Source: Aquilonibacter sp963820185
Lineage (GTDB): Bacteria > Vulcanimicrobiota > Vulcanimicrobiia > Vulcanimicrobiales > Vulcanimicrobiaceae
Assembly: GCA_963820185.1 (NCBI GenBank)
Contig: CAWFYV010000003.1
Location: forward strand, 62,001-126,000
Direction: 5' to 3'
Length of the DNA: 64,000 nt
Position 1 is the stretch's first letter; each line of letters starts with the position of its first letter. The position numbers and the translations under genes were made by a program. Positions 41,941 through 51,010 of the stretch are shown here, piece by piece. Below the pieces are notes generated by a model. It was not told the origin of the DNA. It did no database searches and saw nothing but the letters and a program-made list of their open reading frames with translations.

Positions 41941-43778
41941 ATCGCAGCTTCGTTACGGTGGTGATCGCTCTTGCGGTCGCGTTCATCCTGGGGACTCGCT
42001 TGTGGCACCTGCACGAACTCACGGCCGGTCGTACCACGACCGTCGCATTGATTTATGGGACGACCGATTCGGCATCGATGTCGGCATGGGCAGAGGAGCT
42101 ACGCGAGGCGGGCGTGCCGTTCGAGTGGATCGGCCAAGGCGACTTCGGGTTGCTCGATCCCGGATATCTCAGTCGACGCTACAGCGCAATTGTTTTTCCC
42201 GATCACCTCGATGTCGTCATGCCGGCCGAGATCGTTGCGACCGCCACACGATATGTGCACGACGGTGGCACGTTACTGGTTGTCGATGACGCCGGAATGC
42301 GGCGAAGCAACGGCACGTATCTGAACGCTGGCGCATTCTCATCCTTGCTCGGCCTGAACTACCTTCGCTATGCCGCATTGCGTAACCGCGCGTACGGGCA
42401 CGCATCGATCGATTTCACAAGCATGCAGGCGGCGCGCGATTGGCACGTTCCGCTCGGCAAGCTTGACGGCAAAAATGCCATCTCAAGCTACTATTATGGA
42501 GCGCTCAGCTATCCCGTACACGCCGCACAACAAATCTCCGGCGACGTTCGTGTCGATGCTTCCAGCGCATACGGTCCCGTGTTCACACGCCACGCATTCG
42601 GTGCTGGAACGGCGTTTTACGTCGGGATGCCCCTCGGCTATCTTCGCGCGAATAGCGACGGCTTTCCCTTGCAAATCGCCGTCCAGCGTATCATCGTCGA
42701 CGCAGCGCAGACGCCGCATCTGGTGGCGTCGCCACAAGGCGTCGGTGGAGTCGTCATCAATTGGCATATCGACTCCAACAGTGAGTGGATCGGGATTCCT
42801 CATCTCGAGCAGGCCGGGCTGCTGCGCCCCGACATTCGCTATACCTTTGACGTCACCGCGGGTCCCGACCGCGATCGTCCGGGCGATGGTGAGGGTTTCG
42901 ATGCATGCGGCGCCGGCGCTGCGTACCTTCGTATCATCGAGAATTACGGGACCATTGGTTCACACGGTGGTTGGCTGCACAACGGTTTCGCGTGGGCAGT
43001 AGAACGGCATCACCTGTCCGAGGCACGGATGCAGGCGCTCATCGACAAGAACGACGCGTGCTTGCAGCGGATGACCGGATATCCGGTCCGCGACTACGCT
43101 GCCCCCGACGGCGCCCATCCGCAGCCCGCGATGACGCAGGCGCTCGACAACTTGGGCATCAGCTCGTATTACTACACGGGCGATACCGGTGCAGCCGCGG
43201 AGCGTGCACTCTACAACAACGCGCTCGTCTCGCAACGCGTGTGGGCGTTTCCGATTCAACCACTCGGGCCATACGCGTCGGTGGCCGAAATGCGCAGGGG
43301 TGGGGTGCCGCCGGCACGCTTCCTCGCGTGGCTGAACAGCATCGCGGATGAAGCTGCGCGCGACCGCACGATCTTGCTCTTTTATAGCCACTCCTACGAC
43401 ATGCAGTACGAGCCCTACGACGCCCCGTTCAACGCGTTCCTGGATCGGCTTTCACGCGAGCAGCGCGCAAACGTCGTGCGCTCGACCCCGATGAAGGATG
43501 CCACGGCATTTCTCACGCGGCTTCTCGACACTCACGCGACTTTCGCGCACATTGCGGATCGCGTTGACATACAACTGAACAATGAGCGGGGCTTGCGCGA
43601 TGTTGCCTTTGCCCTTCCTAAAACATGGGTGACGGCGAACGTTGCGCTGCCGCCCGGGATCCGCGCTGGACGCGCGGACACGCGCTTCGATTACTTCTGG
43701 ATCACGACCAACGATCGCAACTTTCATTGGACATATTCACTCGCGAAAGGCCGGGTTGCATGCGCCTGCGGACATTAG
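41937..43778 (+). CDS. Polysaccharide deacetylase-like envelope protein
   Basis: The 613-residue protein starts at a GTG overlapping the previous stop and has an N-terminal signal-anchor helix (about 6-20). Residues about 35-230 form a Rossmann-like, glutamine-amidotransferase-like domain (VALIYGTTDSASMSAWAEELREAGV, IVFPDHLDVV). The second half is NodB-deacetylase-like, with NWHIDSNSEW as the candidate metal-binding Asp/His and SHGGWLHN as the HxxxH-type motif. A small C-terminal beta-domain follows. It would remove acetyl groups from the polymer in the periplasm, as PgaB and PelA do. It has no lipobox. Confidence 0.72.
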   Translation: MNRSFVTVVIALAVAFILGTRLWHLHELTAGRTTTVALIYGTTDSASMSAWAEELREAGVPFEWIGQGDFGLLDPGYLSRRYSAIVFPDHLDVVMPAEIVATATRYVHDGGTLLVVDDAGMRRSNGTYLNAGAFSSLLGLNYLRYAALRNRAYGHASIDFTSMQAARDWHVPLGKLDGKNAISSYYYGALSYPVHAAQQISGDVRVDASSAYGPVFTRHAFGAGTAFYVGMPLGYLRANSDGFPLQIAVQRIIVDAAQTPHLVASPQGVGGVVINWHIDSNSEWIGIPHLEQAGLLRPDIRYTFDVTAGPDRDRPGDGEGFDACGAGAAYLRIIENYGTIGSHGGWLHNGFAWAVERHHLSEARMQALIDKNDACLQRMTGYPVRDYAAPDGAHPQPAMTQALDNLGISSYYYTGDTGAAAERALYNNALVSQRVWAFPIQPLGPYASVAEMRRGGVPPARFLAWLNSIADEAARDRTILLFYSHSYDMQYEPYDAPFNAFLDRLSREQRANVVRSTPMKDATAFLTRLLDTHATFAHIADRVDIQLNNERGLRDVAFALPKTWVTANVALPPGIRAGRADTRFDYFWITTNDRNFHWTYSLAKGRVACACGH

Positions 43779-44587
43779 GCATCTTTATCTTCATCTGCTA
43801 CGCGCTCGCCACGAACGCGTGGGCCGACGAACCGCCGACGACGTTTTCGCTCGAGGGGACTTCCACTGCGGTAGCGCCCAGTGGAACGTATGGTCCATGG
43901 AATTGGCTCCTTGCTACCTATCGAACGACGACCGGGAACGATAAACCTGGTCTGCAAATTATCACACGCAGCGATCGCGACACCGCCGCCCCGACCGCCG
44001 GAACCTCGTACATCGTGGACGATTACCACCAATTCTCCGAGCACGCCTACGCGTACGGCTCGTTGCAACTCTCAAGCGGATCGATCTTCCCGACGCGCGG
44101 CGCGTATCTGGAAGGCGATGCTTCCGTGGCTAACGGGCTTGCATTCGGAAGCGGCATCGGGTTGCTCGCGAATCCCGACGGCACGTCGCAGGAGTACTTG
44201 AGCATCGGACCCACATTCTATTTTCCGCACGGAAATGCAACGTTGCGCTATATGCCACTGTGGACTCATGGGGACATGGGCGCTTCCTCGTTGCTCGCGT
44301 CGGCTACGTTTGGCGACGAAGGGCGCGCCTCGACCACCGTCACACTGCAGGATGGCGTGGCACCGTCCTACGCCGCGAATACCGTTCTGCTTACGCAAGG
44401 CGCCGCGGAGCGCGCCTTTGCGGTCGAACTGACGACCCGCCATTTCATCCGGCCCGGTTTCGGCTATGACGCGGGACTGAGCTATGCGCTCGTGACCGAC
44501 CGCCAGACGAACGCCTTCATCTACAGTGGGCTCGGCGTCACCTTCGGCTTCGTGTGGGCGGGCGGGGTACACAGCAAGCTACCGTAG
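43760..44587 (+). CDS. YaiO-like outer-membrane beta-barrel protein
   Basis: The 275-residue product has a signal peptide (to about residue 22, TNAWADEP). It then shows alternating aromatic/polar strands ending in a C-terminal aromatic-containing strand (GLGVTFGFVWAGG), like YaiO-type barrels that accompany polysaccharide systems. It overlaps the deacetylase gene by 19 bases. It is the likely exit channel for the polymer, although it lacks the TPR region of PgaA and BcsC. Confidence 0.75.
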   Translation: MRLRTLGIFIFICYALATNAWADEPPTTFSLEGTSTAVAPSGTYGPWNWLLATYRTTTGNDKPGLQIITRSDRDTAAPTAGTSYIVDDYHQFSEHAYAYGSLQLSSGSIFPTRGAYLEGDASVANGLAFGSGIGLLANPDGTSQEYLSIGPTFYFPHGNATLRYMPLWTHGDMGASSLLASATFGDEGRASTTVTLQDGVAPSYAANTVLLTQGAAERAFAVELTTRHFIRPGFGYDAGLSYALVTDRQTNAFIYSGLGVTFGFVWAGGVHSKLP

Positions 44588-44619
44588 GTTATAATGATGG
44601 CCTGAACAAGGAGGCCTTC

Positions 44620-45294
44620 ATGAACTCTAGCCGTCGTTCATTTCTTCTTCAGGCGAGCGCGGGGCTCGCACTTTCTTCGGCCGCATCGGGCATCGCCGTC
44701 GCCGCCGGGGGCGGACATCCGACGCACGATGCGAAAGGCGCGCTCGCCGCGCTGATGGCCGGTAACGCGCGCTTCGTCGCCGATAAAGCGACCTGTCCGC
44801 CGCTCACTGCGCGGCGCCTCGAAATCGCCCAGGGGCAGAACCCGTTTGCAATTATCCTCAGCTGCGCAGACTCGCGCGTACCGGTTGAGACGCTGTTCGA
44901 TCAACAGCCGGGCAACATTTTCGGCGTTCGCGTTGCCGGCAATTTCGTCGAACCCGCGGGCCTTGGCTCATTTGAGTACGCGGTTGCGGCGTTAAACGTG
45001 CCGCTGATCCTGGTACTGGGTCATAGCAAGTGCGGCGCCGTCGAAGCGACGCTCGCGTATCTCGAGAAGGGCACGAAGCAGCCCGGCAACATCCAATATC
45101 TTGTAGACACGATCGCCCCCGGCGTCAAAGGAAGCTCGGACCTCGCGAGCGCCGTCGCTGCAAACGTCCGCGCGAATGTCACGAACACGAAAAAACAGTC
45201 GTCGATCGTCGAGAAGGCCATCACGGCCGGTAAGGCCATGATCGTCGGCGGGGTCTACGATCTCGATTCGGGGAAAGTAACGCTGCTCTCGTAA
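44620..45294 (+). CDS. Beta-class carbonic anhydrase with Tat signal
   Basis: ATG 44620 is preceded by AAGGAGG. The 224-residue protein has a twin-arginine signal (SSRRSFLLQASAGLALSS), so it is probably exported folded. The beta-carbonic anhydrase zinc site follows: SCADSRVP (Cys and the Asp-Arg pair) and GHSKCGAV (His and Cys). It interconverts CO2 and bicarbonate in the periplasm. It lies 32 bases after the outer-membrane barrel gene and might be co-transcribed with the polysaccharide cassette. Confidence 0.93.
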   Translation: MNSSRRSFLLQASAGLALSSAASGIAVAAGGGHPTHDAKGALAALMAGNARFVADKATCPPLTARRLEIAQGQNPFAIILSCADSRVPVETLFDQQPGNIFGVRVAGNFVEPAGLGSFEYAVAALNVPLILVLGHSKCGAVEATLAYLEKGTKQPGNIQYLVDTIAPGVKGSSDLASAVAANVRANVTNTKKQSSIVEKAITAGKAMIVGGVYDLDSGKVTLLS

Positions 45295-45391
45295 ACGGTA
45301 AACCAAGCGGCCTGGAAGCGCAGGACCGCGCTGAAAATCCCGAAACACCGTGCGTCTGTCCCAAAAAATTGCATACTATGGAGTACAAGCA

Positions 45392-47221
45392 ATGGCATTT
45401 CGTGCATCCTTCGGGTTGGCTGCCGCTGCGATTTTCGCGCTCTCCGCGTGTGGCGGAGGCGGCAACTCCTCAGGCTCAATTCCGTCGACAAACATGCCGG
45501 CGGGGAACCCTCCGACGGGTATGACTGCACCGCTGTCGTACGCGTATCCAGATACGGCACCAGCGGGCGTGCGTATCTACGTGCATCTTCCGCTTCGTAA
45601 CAGCAGCGCGCTCGATCAATTGATTCAAGCGCAGAGCACGCAAAATTCACCCCAGTATCATCAATTCCTCACGCCCGCGCAATTCCGCGCACAATACGGT
45701 CCGAGCGCGAACGATTTGCAAACGGTCGCGTCGACGTTGAGAGCGCAAGGCTTTACCGCCGCGATCACGTCGCAAGGCGTCGTCGCGGACGCCCCCCAAA
45801 GCGTCGTGCAGCACGTTTTCGGCATTCAGCTCAGCCGCCGCACCGCTGCACTTTCGCGCGGAACGCCGGTCACGTTGCTGCAAGCCGACAGAGCGCCGAC
45901 GCTGCCCGCGGCACTCGCCGCGGTACACGCGCAGGTTGCGGCATTTGCGCCGTTGCCGGCGATGCGTCCGGACTTCATGAGGGTCTCCACGGCGCCGTTC
46001 GCCGACAACCGCTACAGTACGGATGGTCCGTATTGGTTCGACGACCTCAAACAAGCCTATTCGTATCCTTCCTATAAAACTGCGAGCGGCAGCGGCCGCA
46101 CGATCGGCATCGTGGCCGCGTGCGACTTCCTTAATAGCGATCTTTCGCTGTACTTTGGGCACGAGAATCTTCCGGTGCCCAACGTCGTGCGCCGACCGGT
46201 CGATGGTGGGAGCCCGCCGTTCGACATCAACAACGGCGACTGCGACGAGGTCTCGCTCGACGTGCAGCAGTCCGGCGGATCCGCACCTGGCGCCACAATC
46301 ATGGTCTATGAAGCGCCGGATGCATCGATCGCACCGTCGTTCCTCGACATGGACACGGCGATCGTCGAGGACAATAAGGCCGACGTCGTGAGCACGTCAT
46401 TCGGCCTGTGCGAACTTTACTTCACCGCTGCCTACAACGGCGGAGAAGATTTCACGTATCTGGAGACCCAGTTCCACGACATCTATCGCCAAGGCAACGC
46501 CCAAGGCATCACGTGGGTCAACTCCTCCGGTGACAACGGCGCCCTTGGGTGCACGGACACGACCGGTACGATCGCAACCTACGGCGTCGAATGGGCTGCC
46601 AACGACACCGACGTGACGGGCGTTGGTGGTACCAATCTCGTCACGACATCAAATGGATCGCTAAAGTCGGCATACGTCAGCGAGAATGCCAACGACGATC
46701 AATTCGCGGCGAGTTCCGGTGAACCGGCTGGCGCGGTTTGGGGCTCGGGCGGCGGTAAGAGCACCTTCTTCTCGAAGCCGCTCTACCAATATCTCGTGAA
46801 CACCGGCGCATCGATGCGCACGGTGCCCGACGTCGCGATGCACATGGGCGGCTGTCCGTTCGGCTCGGTTCAACCGTGCGGTCCGGATCGCAGCTCCGAT
46901 GTCACCGCGCTCGGCGGCGGTTTCTATCTCTTGATCGGCACGAGCGCGTCATCGCCGGAATTCGCAGGCTTGCAAGCGATTCAAGAGCAGCTCGTCGGCG
47001 GGCGCGTCGGCAATGTCAACTATCTGCTCTACGGGCTTGCGGCGTTGGGAACGGTTGGTCACGGACCAATCTTCCACAACAACATCCCCGGCAACAACGG
47101 GTATCCGTCTTCGCACGGTTACAATTACGTTGTCGGGAACGGCACCCCATACGGATCGCAATACGTATTGGATCCGTTCGGACCGGTTGCCGGCAACCCG
47201 CAGACCCCCAGCAACCCTTAA
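45392..47221 (+). CDS. S53 (sedolisin/kumamolisin) family lipoprotein protease
   Basis: The 609-residue product begins with a lipoprotein signal (IFALSAC, Cys near residue 20). A pro-domain (about 45-205) includes SPQYHQFLTPAQFRAQYGPS and VFGIQLSRR. In the catalytic domain the acid-protease triad appears in DCDEVSLDVQQ (Glu and Asp), NSSGDNG (Asp) and GTSASSPEF (Ser), with GVGGTNLV between. Such serine-carboxyl proteases work at low pH, which points to an acidic habitat. Start ATG 45392 has a GGAG ribosome site; GTG 45350 is an alternative. Confidence 0.92.
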   Translation: MAFRASFGLAAAAIFALSACGGGGNSSGSIPSTNMPAGNPPTGMTAPLSYAYPDTAPAGVRIYVHLPLRNSSALDQLIQAQSTQNSPQYHQFLTPAQFRAQYGPSANDLQTVASTLRAQGFTAAITSQGVVADAPQSVVQHVFGIQLSRRTAALSRGTPVTLLQADRAPTLPAALAAVHAQVAAFAPLPAMRPDFMRVSTAPFADNRYSTDGPYWFDDLKQAYSYPSYKTASGSGRTIGIVAACDFLNSDLSLYFGHENLPVPNVVRRPVDGGSPPFDINNGDCDEVSLDVQQSGGSAPGATIMVYEAPDASIAPSFLDMDTAIVEDNKADVVSTSFGLCELYFTAAYNGGEDFTYLETQFHDIYRQGNAQGITWVNSSGDNGALGCTDTTGTIATYGVEWAANDTDVTGVGGTNLVTTSNGSLKSAYVSENANDDQFAASSGEPAGAVWGSGGGKSTFFSKPLYQYLVNTGASMRTVPDVAMHMGGCPFGSVQPCGPDRSSDVTALGGGFYLLIGTSASSPEFAGLQAIQEQLVGGRVGNVNYLLYGLAALGTVGHGPIFHNNIPGNNGYPSSHGYNYVVGNGTPYGSQYVLDPFGPVAGNPQTPSNP

Positions 47222-47235
47222 CCAAAACAAAAGGT

Positions 47236-47320
47236 CCGAGTTGTTCCTATCGAGGAAACGAGTTTCCGAAGTTTACTACGGTAAACGAGGGACGAGTTGA
47301 CGACGATAGGGGCAACTCGG
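47236..47320 (+). ncRNA. Nested-hairpin RNA element before globin-EAL gene
   Basis: A 17-base outer stem pairs 47236-47252 with 47304-47320 (15 Watson-Crick and 2 G-U pairs). Inside are GGAAA-CGAG-TTTCC (47254-47267) and GTTTAC-TACG-GTAAAC (47271-47286), each closed by a compact tetraloop, then a single-stranded purine-rich strand with repeated CGAG. TGCTTTTGG follows. It could be a three-way-junction regulatory RNA for the phosphodiesterase gene, or an elaborate terminator for the protease gene. No known riboswitch class was matched. Confidence 0.6.
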
Positions 47321-47408
47321 TGCTTTTGGTGGCATGGAAGCGAGCCACCGGGCGCCAATACCCCGTTCCAATGAGGCCCTAGGCCTTTCGGCTCAAGGCG
47401 GAGGTAGT

Positions 47409-49388
47409 GTGGAGGGATCCACCGCGGATTTTTCGCGCGCGTACGACGCGCAAGCTTCGTCGGCGTTGCGCCGGCTCGACGCAGTGGCAGGCGAGATCGC
47501 CGAGCCTCTCACCGAGCAATTTTACGAATCTCTCGCGCGGTGGAGCCCGATTTCCGAAGTGCTCGCGCGCTTGACCCCCGATGAATTCCGGGCGCTCAAA
47601 GCGCAGCAGGTCGAGTACCTGACGATGCTCGTGCGTTCCGACCTCACGTTTTCCACGCACCAAGCGCGGGCGCGACGCGCGGGATGCACGCACGCGATCG
47701 TCGGCGTCGACATGCAGTGGCTCGTCGAAGGACTCACCATCTTTCAGAGCGGCATCGAGCGCCACATAGCGGAACTCCCGGCAGACGAACGCGAGCCGAT
47801 CCAGCGTGCGGTTTCCCATCGGATTCTCGTCGATCTGCACGAACAGGTCGCGGGCTATCGTCAAGTTGGCCGTGATGTCACCGCGATCATGGGCGAGATC
47901 GACCGCCAGGCGATGTCGGCGCTGAACCTCTCAGACCTCGTGCATGCTACGTTGGCCGCGCTCGAAAATCTGCCCGGTGACGTCTCGGGCTACTTCGCGC
48001 GTGCCGACGACGAAGGTGCGCTGCAGATTGAAGCCACGTTCGGCGCTGCGGACCGGTTTGTGGAAGCGATGCTCTCGGGGCGCATCCCGCATATCAGCAT
48101 CGATGCAAACGCGCAATCCGGGCAAGGCCCGAGCGGTCGCGCATGGCGCGGCGGCCACGTCGTCGTCTCTGACGCATGGAAACTCGAACCGGACCGCGCA
48201 CCGTGGTGGCCGGTTGGCGTCGAATTGGGCTTCCGCTCGAGCGCCGGTGTGCCGCTAAGCGACGAGACGGGCAAAACGATCGCGATGATCGGACTCTACA
48301 GTGCCTATCCCGGATATTTTTCGACGGATCACGTCACGAGTTTTCTCAGCCACCTCCGCCACGTGTTGGCTGCGGCGATTGCCGAGCGCATTCACGCGCC
48401 GATCATCTCGCAGAGCGATCGCCACGAGTACCGGAGCTTACTCGAACGGCAGCATGTCATGCTGCACTACCAGCCGATCATCGACCTGCGTAGCGGCACG
48501 CTTGCAAAAGTGGAAGCACTCGCACGGATGCAGGTCCCCGGCGGCGAGACGATTCTTCCGGCACGCTTCCTTCCGGCACTTGGCGACGCCGAACTGCTCA
48601 AGCTCTTCGAGCAAGTCGTGCGTCAAGCGTGTCGCGACGGCCACAACCTCGAGCGCGACGGCTTGGTCACCCGCATTGCGGTCAATATTCCCGCGCAAGC
48701 GCTCGGCGACGCGCGCTATCTGAACGTACTCTTTGGGGCGATTGCCGAGAATCAGCTGGCGCCCGAGCGGCTCGCACTCGAGGTCCTTGAGACGCATCCC
48801 GGAGCCGGCGACGCCGCCGGTCACCGGCTTTTCATCGCGCAACTCCGCGAAGCCGGCATCACGATCGAGCAGGACGACCTCGGCGCCGGACACAGTTCGC
48901 TCGTCCGGCTCGACCAGTATCCATTCGATGCGGTGAAGGTGGATCAGGAGCTGGTCAGCGGATCGCTGCGCAATCCGCGGCGCGCGCTCGAATTCATTCT
49001 CTACCTCACCCGTTTGGCACATGCGCTCGAAACGCCCGTGACGGTCGAAGGCCTTGAGAACTTCGGCATCCTCGAAGCAGCAGCGACGCTCGGCGCAGAC
49101 TGTGGACAGGGACACGCGATCGCGCCGCCGATGGCCGCGTCGTCATTGAAGGCCTGGTACAAGAACTACGATTACCCGGTCAATCCGCTCGCACCGCGCA
49201 CGGCGCTGGGCGCGATGGCCGGCTACTTGCTGTGGGACATGGACCGAGCCAACCGCGTTACGCAACATTTCATCGATTTCAACGAACTGCAGGGCAGCGC
49301 GATCGATCAGATGCGCCGCCATGAAGCGGCAACCGCGCACCAAATTATCGCAACACTGCGCGACTACTGGTTGAGCAGTCCTTCGTAG
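47409..49388 (+). CDS. Globin-coupled sensor with GAF and EAL domains
   Basis: EAL domains hydrolyse c-di-GMP to pGpG. GTG 47409 has GGAGG five bases upstream; ATG 47334 is the alternative. The 659-residue protein has an N-terminal protoglobin domain (about 8-165; the proximal His is probably in GCTHAIVGVD). A GAF domain (about 180-330) and an EAL domain (about 345-590) follow. Catalytic residues are kept: VEALARMQ, VNIPAQAL, LEVLETH, EQDDLGAGHSSL, VKVDQELV, VTVEGLEN and GQGHAIAPP. An additional helical tail of about 65 residues follows. Oxygen or a similar gas would control c-di-GMP breakdown, plausibly acting on the nearby polysaccharide system. Confidence 0.9.
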   Translation: MEGSTADFSRAYDAQASSALRRLDAVAGEIAEPLTEQFYESLARWSPISEVLARLTPDEFRALKAQQVEYLTMLVRSDLTFSTHQARARRAGCTHAIVGVDMQWLVEGLTIFQSGIERHIAELPADEREPIQRAVSHRILVDLHEQVAGYRQVGRDVTAIMGEIDRQAMSALNLSDLVHATLAALENLPGDVSGYFARADDEGALQIEATFGAADRFVEAMLSGRIPHISIDANAQSGQGPSGRAWRGGHVVVSDAWKLEPDRAPWWPVGVELGFRSSAGVPLSDETGKTIAMIGLYSAYPGYFSTDHVTSFLSHLRHVLAAAIAERIHAPIISQSDRHEYRSLLERQHVMLHYQPIIDLRSGTLAKVEALARMQVPGGETILPARFLPALGDAELLKLFEQVVRQACRDGHNLERDGLVTRIAVNIPAQALGDARYLNVLFGAIAENQLAPERLALEVLETHPGAGDAAGHRLFIAQLREAGITIEQDDLGAGHSSLVRLDQYPFDAVKVDQELVSGSLRNPRRALEFILYLTRLAHALETPVTVEGLENFGILEAAATLGADCGQGHAIAPPMAASSLKAWYKNYDYPVNPLAPRTALGAMAGYLLWDMDRANRVTQHFIDFNELQGSAIDQMRRHEAATAHQIIATLRDYWLSSPS

Positions 49389-51010
49389 CGCGCGCGCAGT
49401 TCACGTTTGAGGAATTTGCCGACACCGGTGCGCGGTATCACGTCGACAAAAAGCACACGGTCGGGAATCTGCCACGCCGCCAAGTGCTGCGCGAGCCAGG
49501 TGCGCATCTGTTCCTCGTCGAGGGTGTGGCCCTCGCGAAGAACTACAGCGGCAACGGGCCGCTCTTGCCACTTCGGATGCGCGAGGCCGAACACACAAGC
49601 CTCGCGCACGGCCGCATGACCCATAATGGTATTCTCCACCTCGACGGAAGAGATCCATTCGCCGCCTGACTTGATGAAATCTTTGACGCGGTCGACGATA
49701 TCAAGATACCCATACTGATCGACCGTGCACACATCGCCGGTATGAAACCACCCCTCGGGTTCAAAGGCCGCAGCAGTCGCCGTGTCGTTGCGATAGTACG
49801 ACGTTGTTACGGCGTAGCCGCGCACCAAGAGTTCTCCGCGCGAGGCGCCGTCGGCGGGAACATCCGTACCATTTTCGTCGACGAGACGCCACTCGACGAT
49901 CGGCGCGAAGCGTCCCGCCTTGTAACGCTCTTCGCGCTGGAGTTGCGGATCGTCGACGAGTTGCGACGTCGGCGAACTCACCGTACCGATGGGCGACATC
50001 TCGGTCATACCCCAGGCGTGAATCGCTTCGATGCCGAGCTCAGTGAGCCCGTCCGAGAGTGAGCGCGGCATCGCAGAACCGCCGATAATGACGCGTTTGA
50101 GATCCGGCAAGCGTTCGTTCGACGCTATCAAAGCATCGCGCACGCCCATCCACACGGTGGGAACGCCCGCCGAGAGTGTCACGCGCTCGCTGCGGCAGAG
50201 CTCGATCACGCCGGGCGGGTCGAGCCGCTCCATCGGCATAATCAAGTCCGCGCCGACGAGCGGCGCGATGAACGGCAGACCCCACGCGTTGACGTGGAAC
50301 ATCGGAACGATTGGGAGAATGCGATCCCGCTCGCGCGCGCCAAGACAGTCGCCGAGCGCGGAAGCAAGTGCGTGCAGATACGTTGAGCGATGGGAAAAGA
50401 GCACGCCCTTCGGATCGCCGGTCGTTGCGGACGTGTAGCACAGTATCGCCGCGGCATGCTCGTCGATCTGCGGCCAATCAAAGGTGTCGGGTTTCCCCTC
50501 TAAGAGCCTTTCGTAGTCGAGCGCACCCTCGAAGGGCGCCGACGGCGCACCCATTGCAACGAAGGTACGTTCCACTTCGGGCGCGTGTGCGCGAAACGCC
50601 TCGACCGCTTTAGTAAGCGAGGCGTCGAAGAATACGATATGATCCGCGGCGTGATCGAGAATGAACGCGACTTGATCGGGGAAGAGTCGAATGTTCACGG
50701 TGTGCAGCACCGCGCCGATCATTGGAACCGCATAGTACAGCTCCATGTGTCGATGTCCGTTCCACGCAAATGAGGCGACGCGATCCCCCGGCTCGACGCC
50801 GAGCGCGACGAGTGCGTGCGCAAGTTTCGCCACACGCTTGGCAAATTCCGAATAGCTCTCACGAACAAACGCCGTGCCGTCTCGCGACACGATCCCCTTG
50901 CGCGGATGCGCGTCGGCGGCATGCGCGAGAATCGCATGAATCGAGAGCGGGCGCTGCGACATCGTTGAGGGCAGCGTTGATGAAAGGAGCTGCGATTGTT
51001 GATTTAGCAT
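49364..51010 (-). CDS. Acyl-CoA synthetase (AMP-forming, fatty-acid ligase type)
   Basis: The 548-residue ANL enzyme has the P-loop CYTSATTGDPKGVLFSH (Ala for the usual Gly), AWGMTEMSPIGT, GWFHTGDVCTVDQYGYLDIVDRVKDFIKSGGEWIS, and the C-terminal TGVGKFLKREL with the catalytic lysine. It is closest to medium/long-chain acyl-CoA ligases of the AlkK type. Last gene of the transporter run, it probably activates the imported or hydrolysed acid. Its 3' end overlaps the convergent globin-EAL gene by 25 bases. ATG 50962 is another possible start. Confidence 0.9.
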   Translation of the reverse strand: MLNQQSQLLSSTLPSTMSQRPLSIHAILAHAADAHPRKGIVSRDGTAFVRESYSEFAKRVAKLAHALVALGVEPGDRVASFAWNGHRHMELYYAVPMIGAVLHTVNIRLFPDQVAFILDHAADHIVFFDASLTKAVEAFRAHAPEVERTFVAMGAPSAPFEGALDYERLLEGKPDTFDWPQIDEHAAAILCYTSATTGDPKGVLFSHRSTYLHALASALGDCLGARERDRILPIVPMFHVNAWGLPFIAPLVGADLIMPMERLDPPGVIELCRSERVTLSAGVPTVWMGVRDALIASNERLPDLKRVIIGGSAMPRSLSDGLTELGIEAIHAWGMTEMSPIGTVSSPTSQLVDDPQLQREERYKAGRFAPIVEWRLVDENGTDVPADGASRGELLVRGYAVTTSYYRNDTATAAAFEPEGWFHTGDVCTVDQYGYLDIVDRVKDFIKSGGEWISSVEVENTIMGHAAVREACVFGLAHPKWQERPVAAVVLREGHTLDEEQMRTWLAQHLAAWQIPDRVLFVDVIPRTGVGKFLKRELRARYEGLLNQ

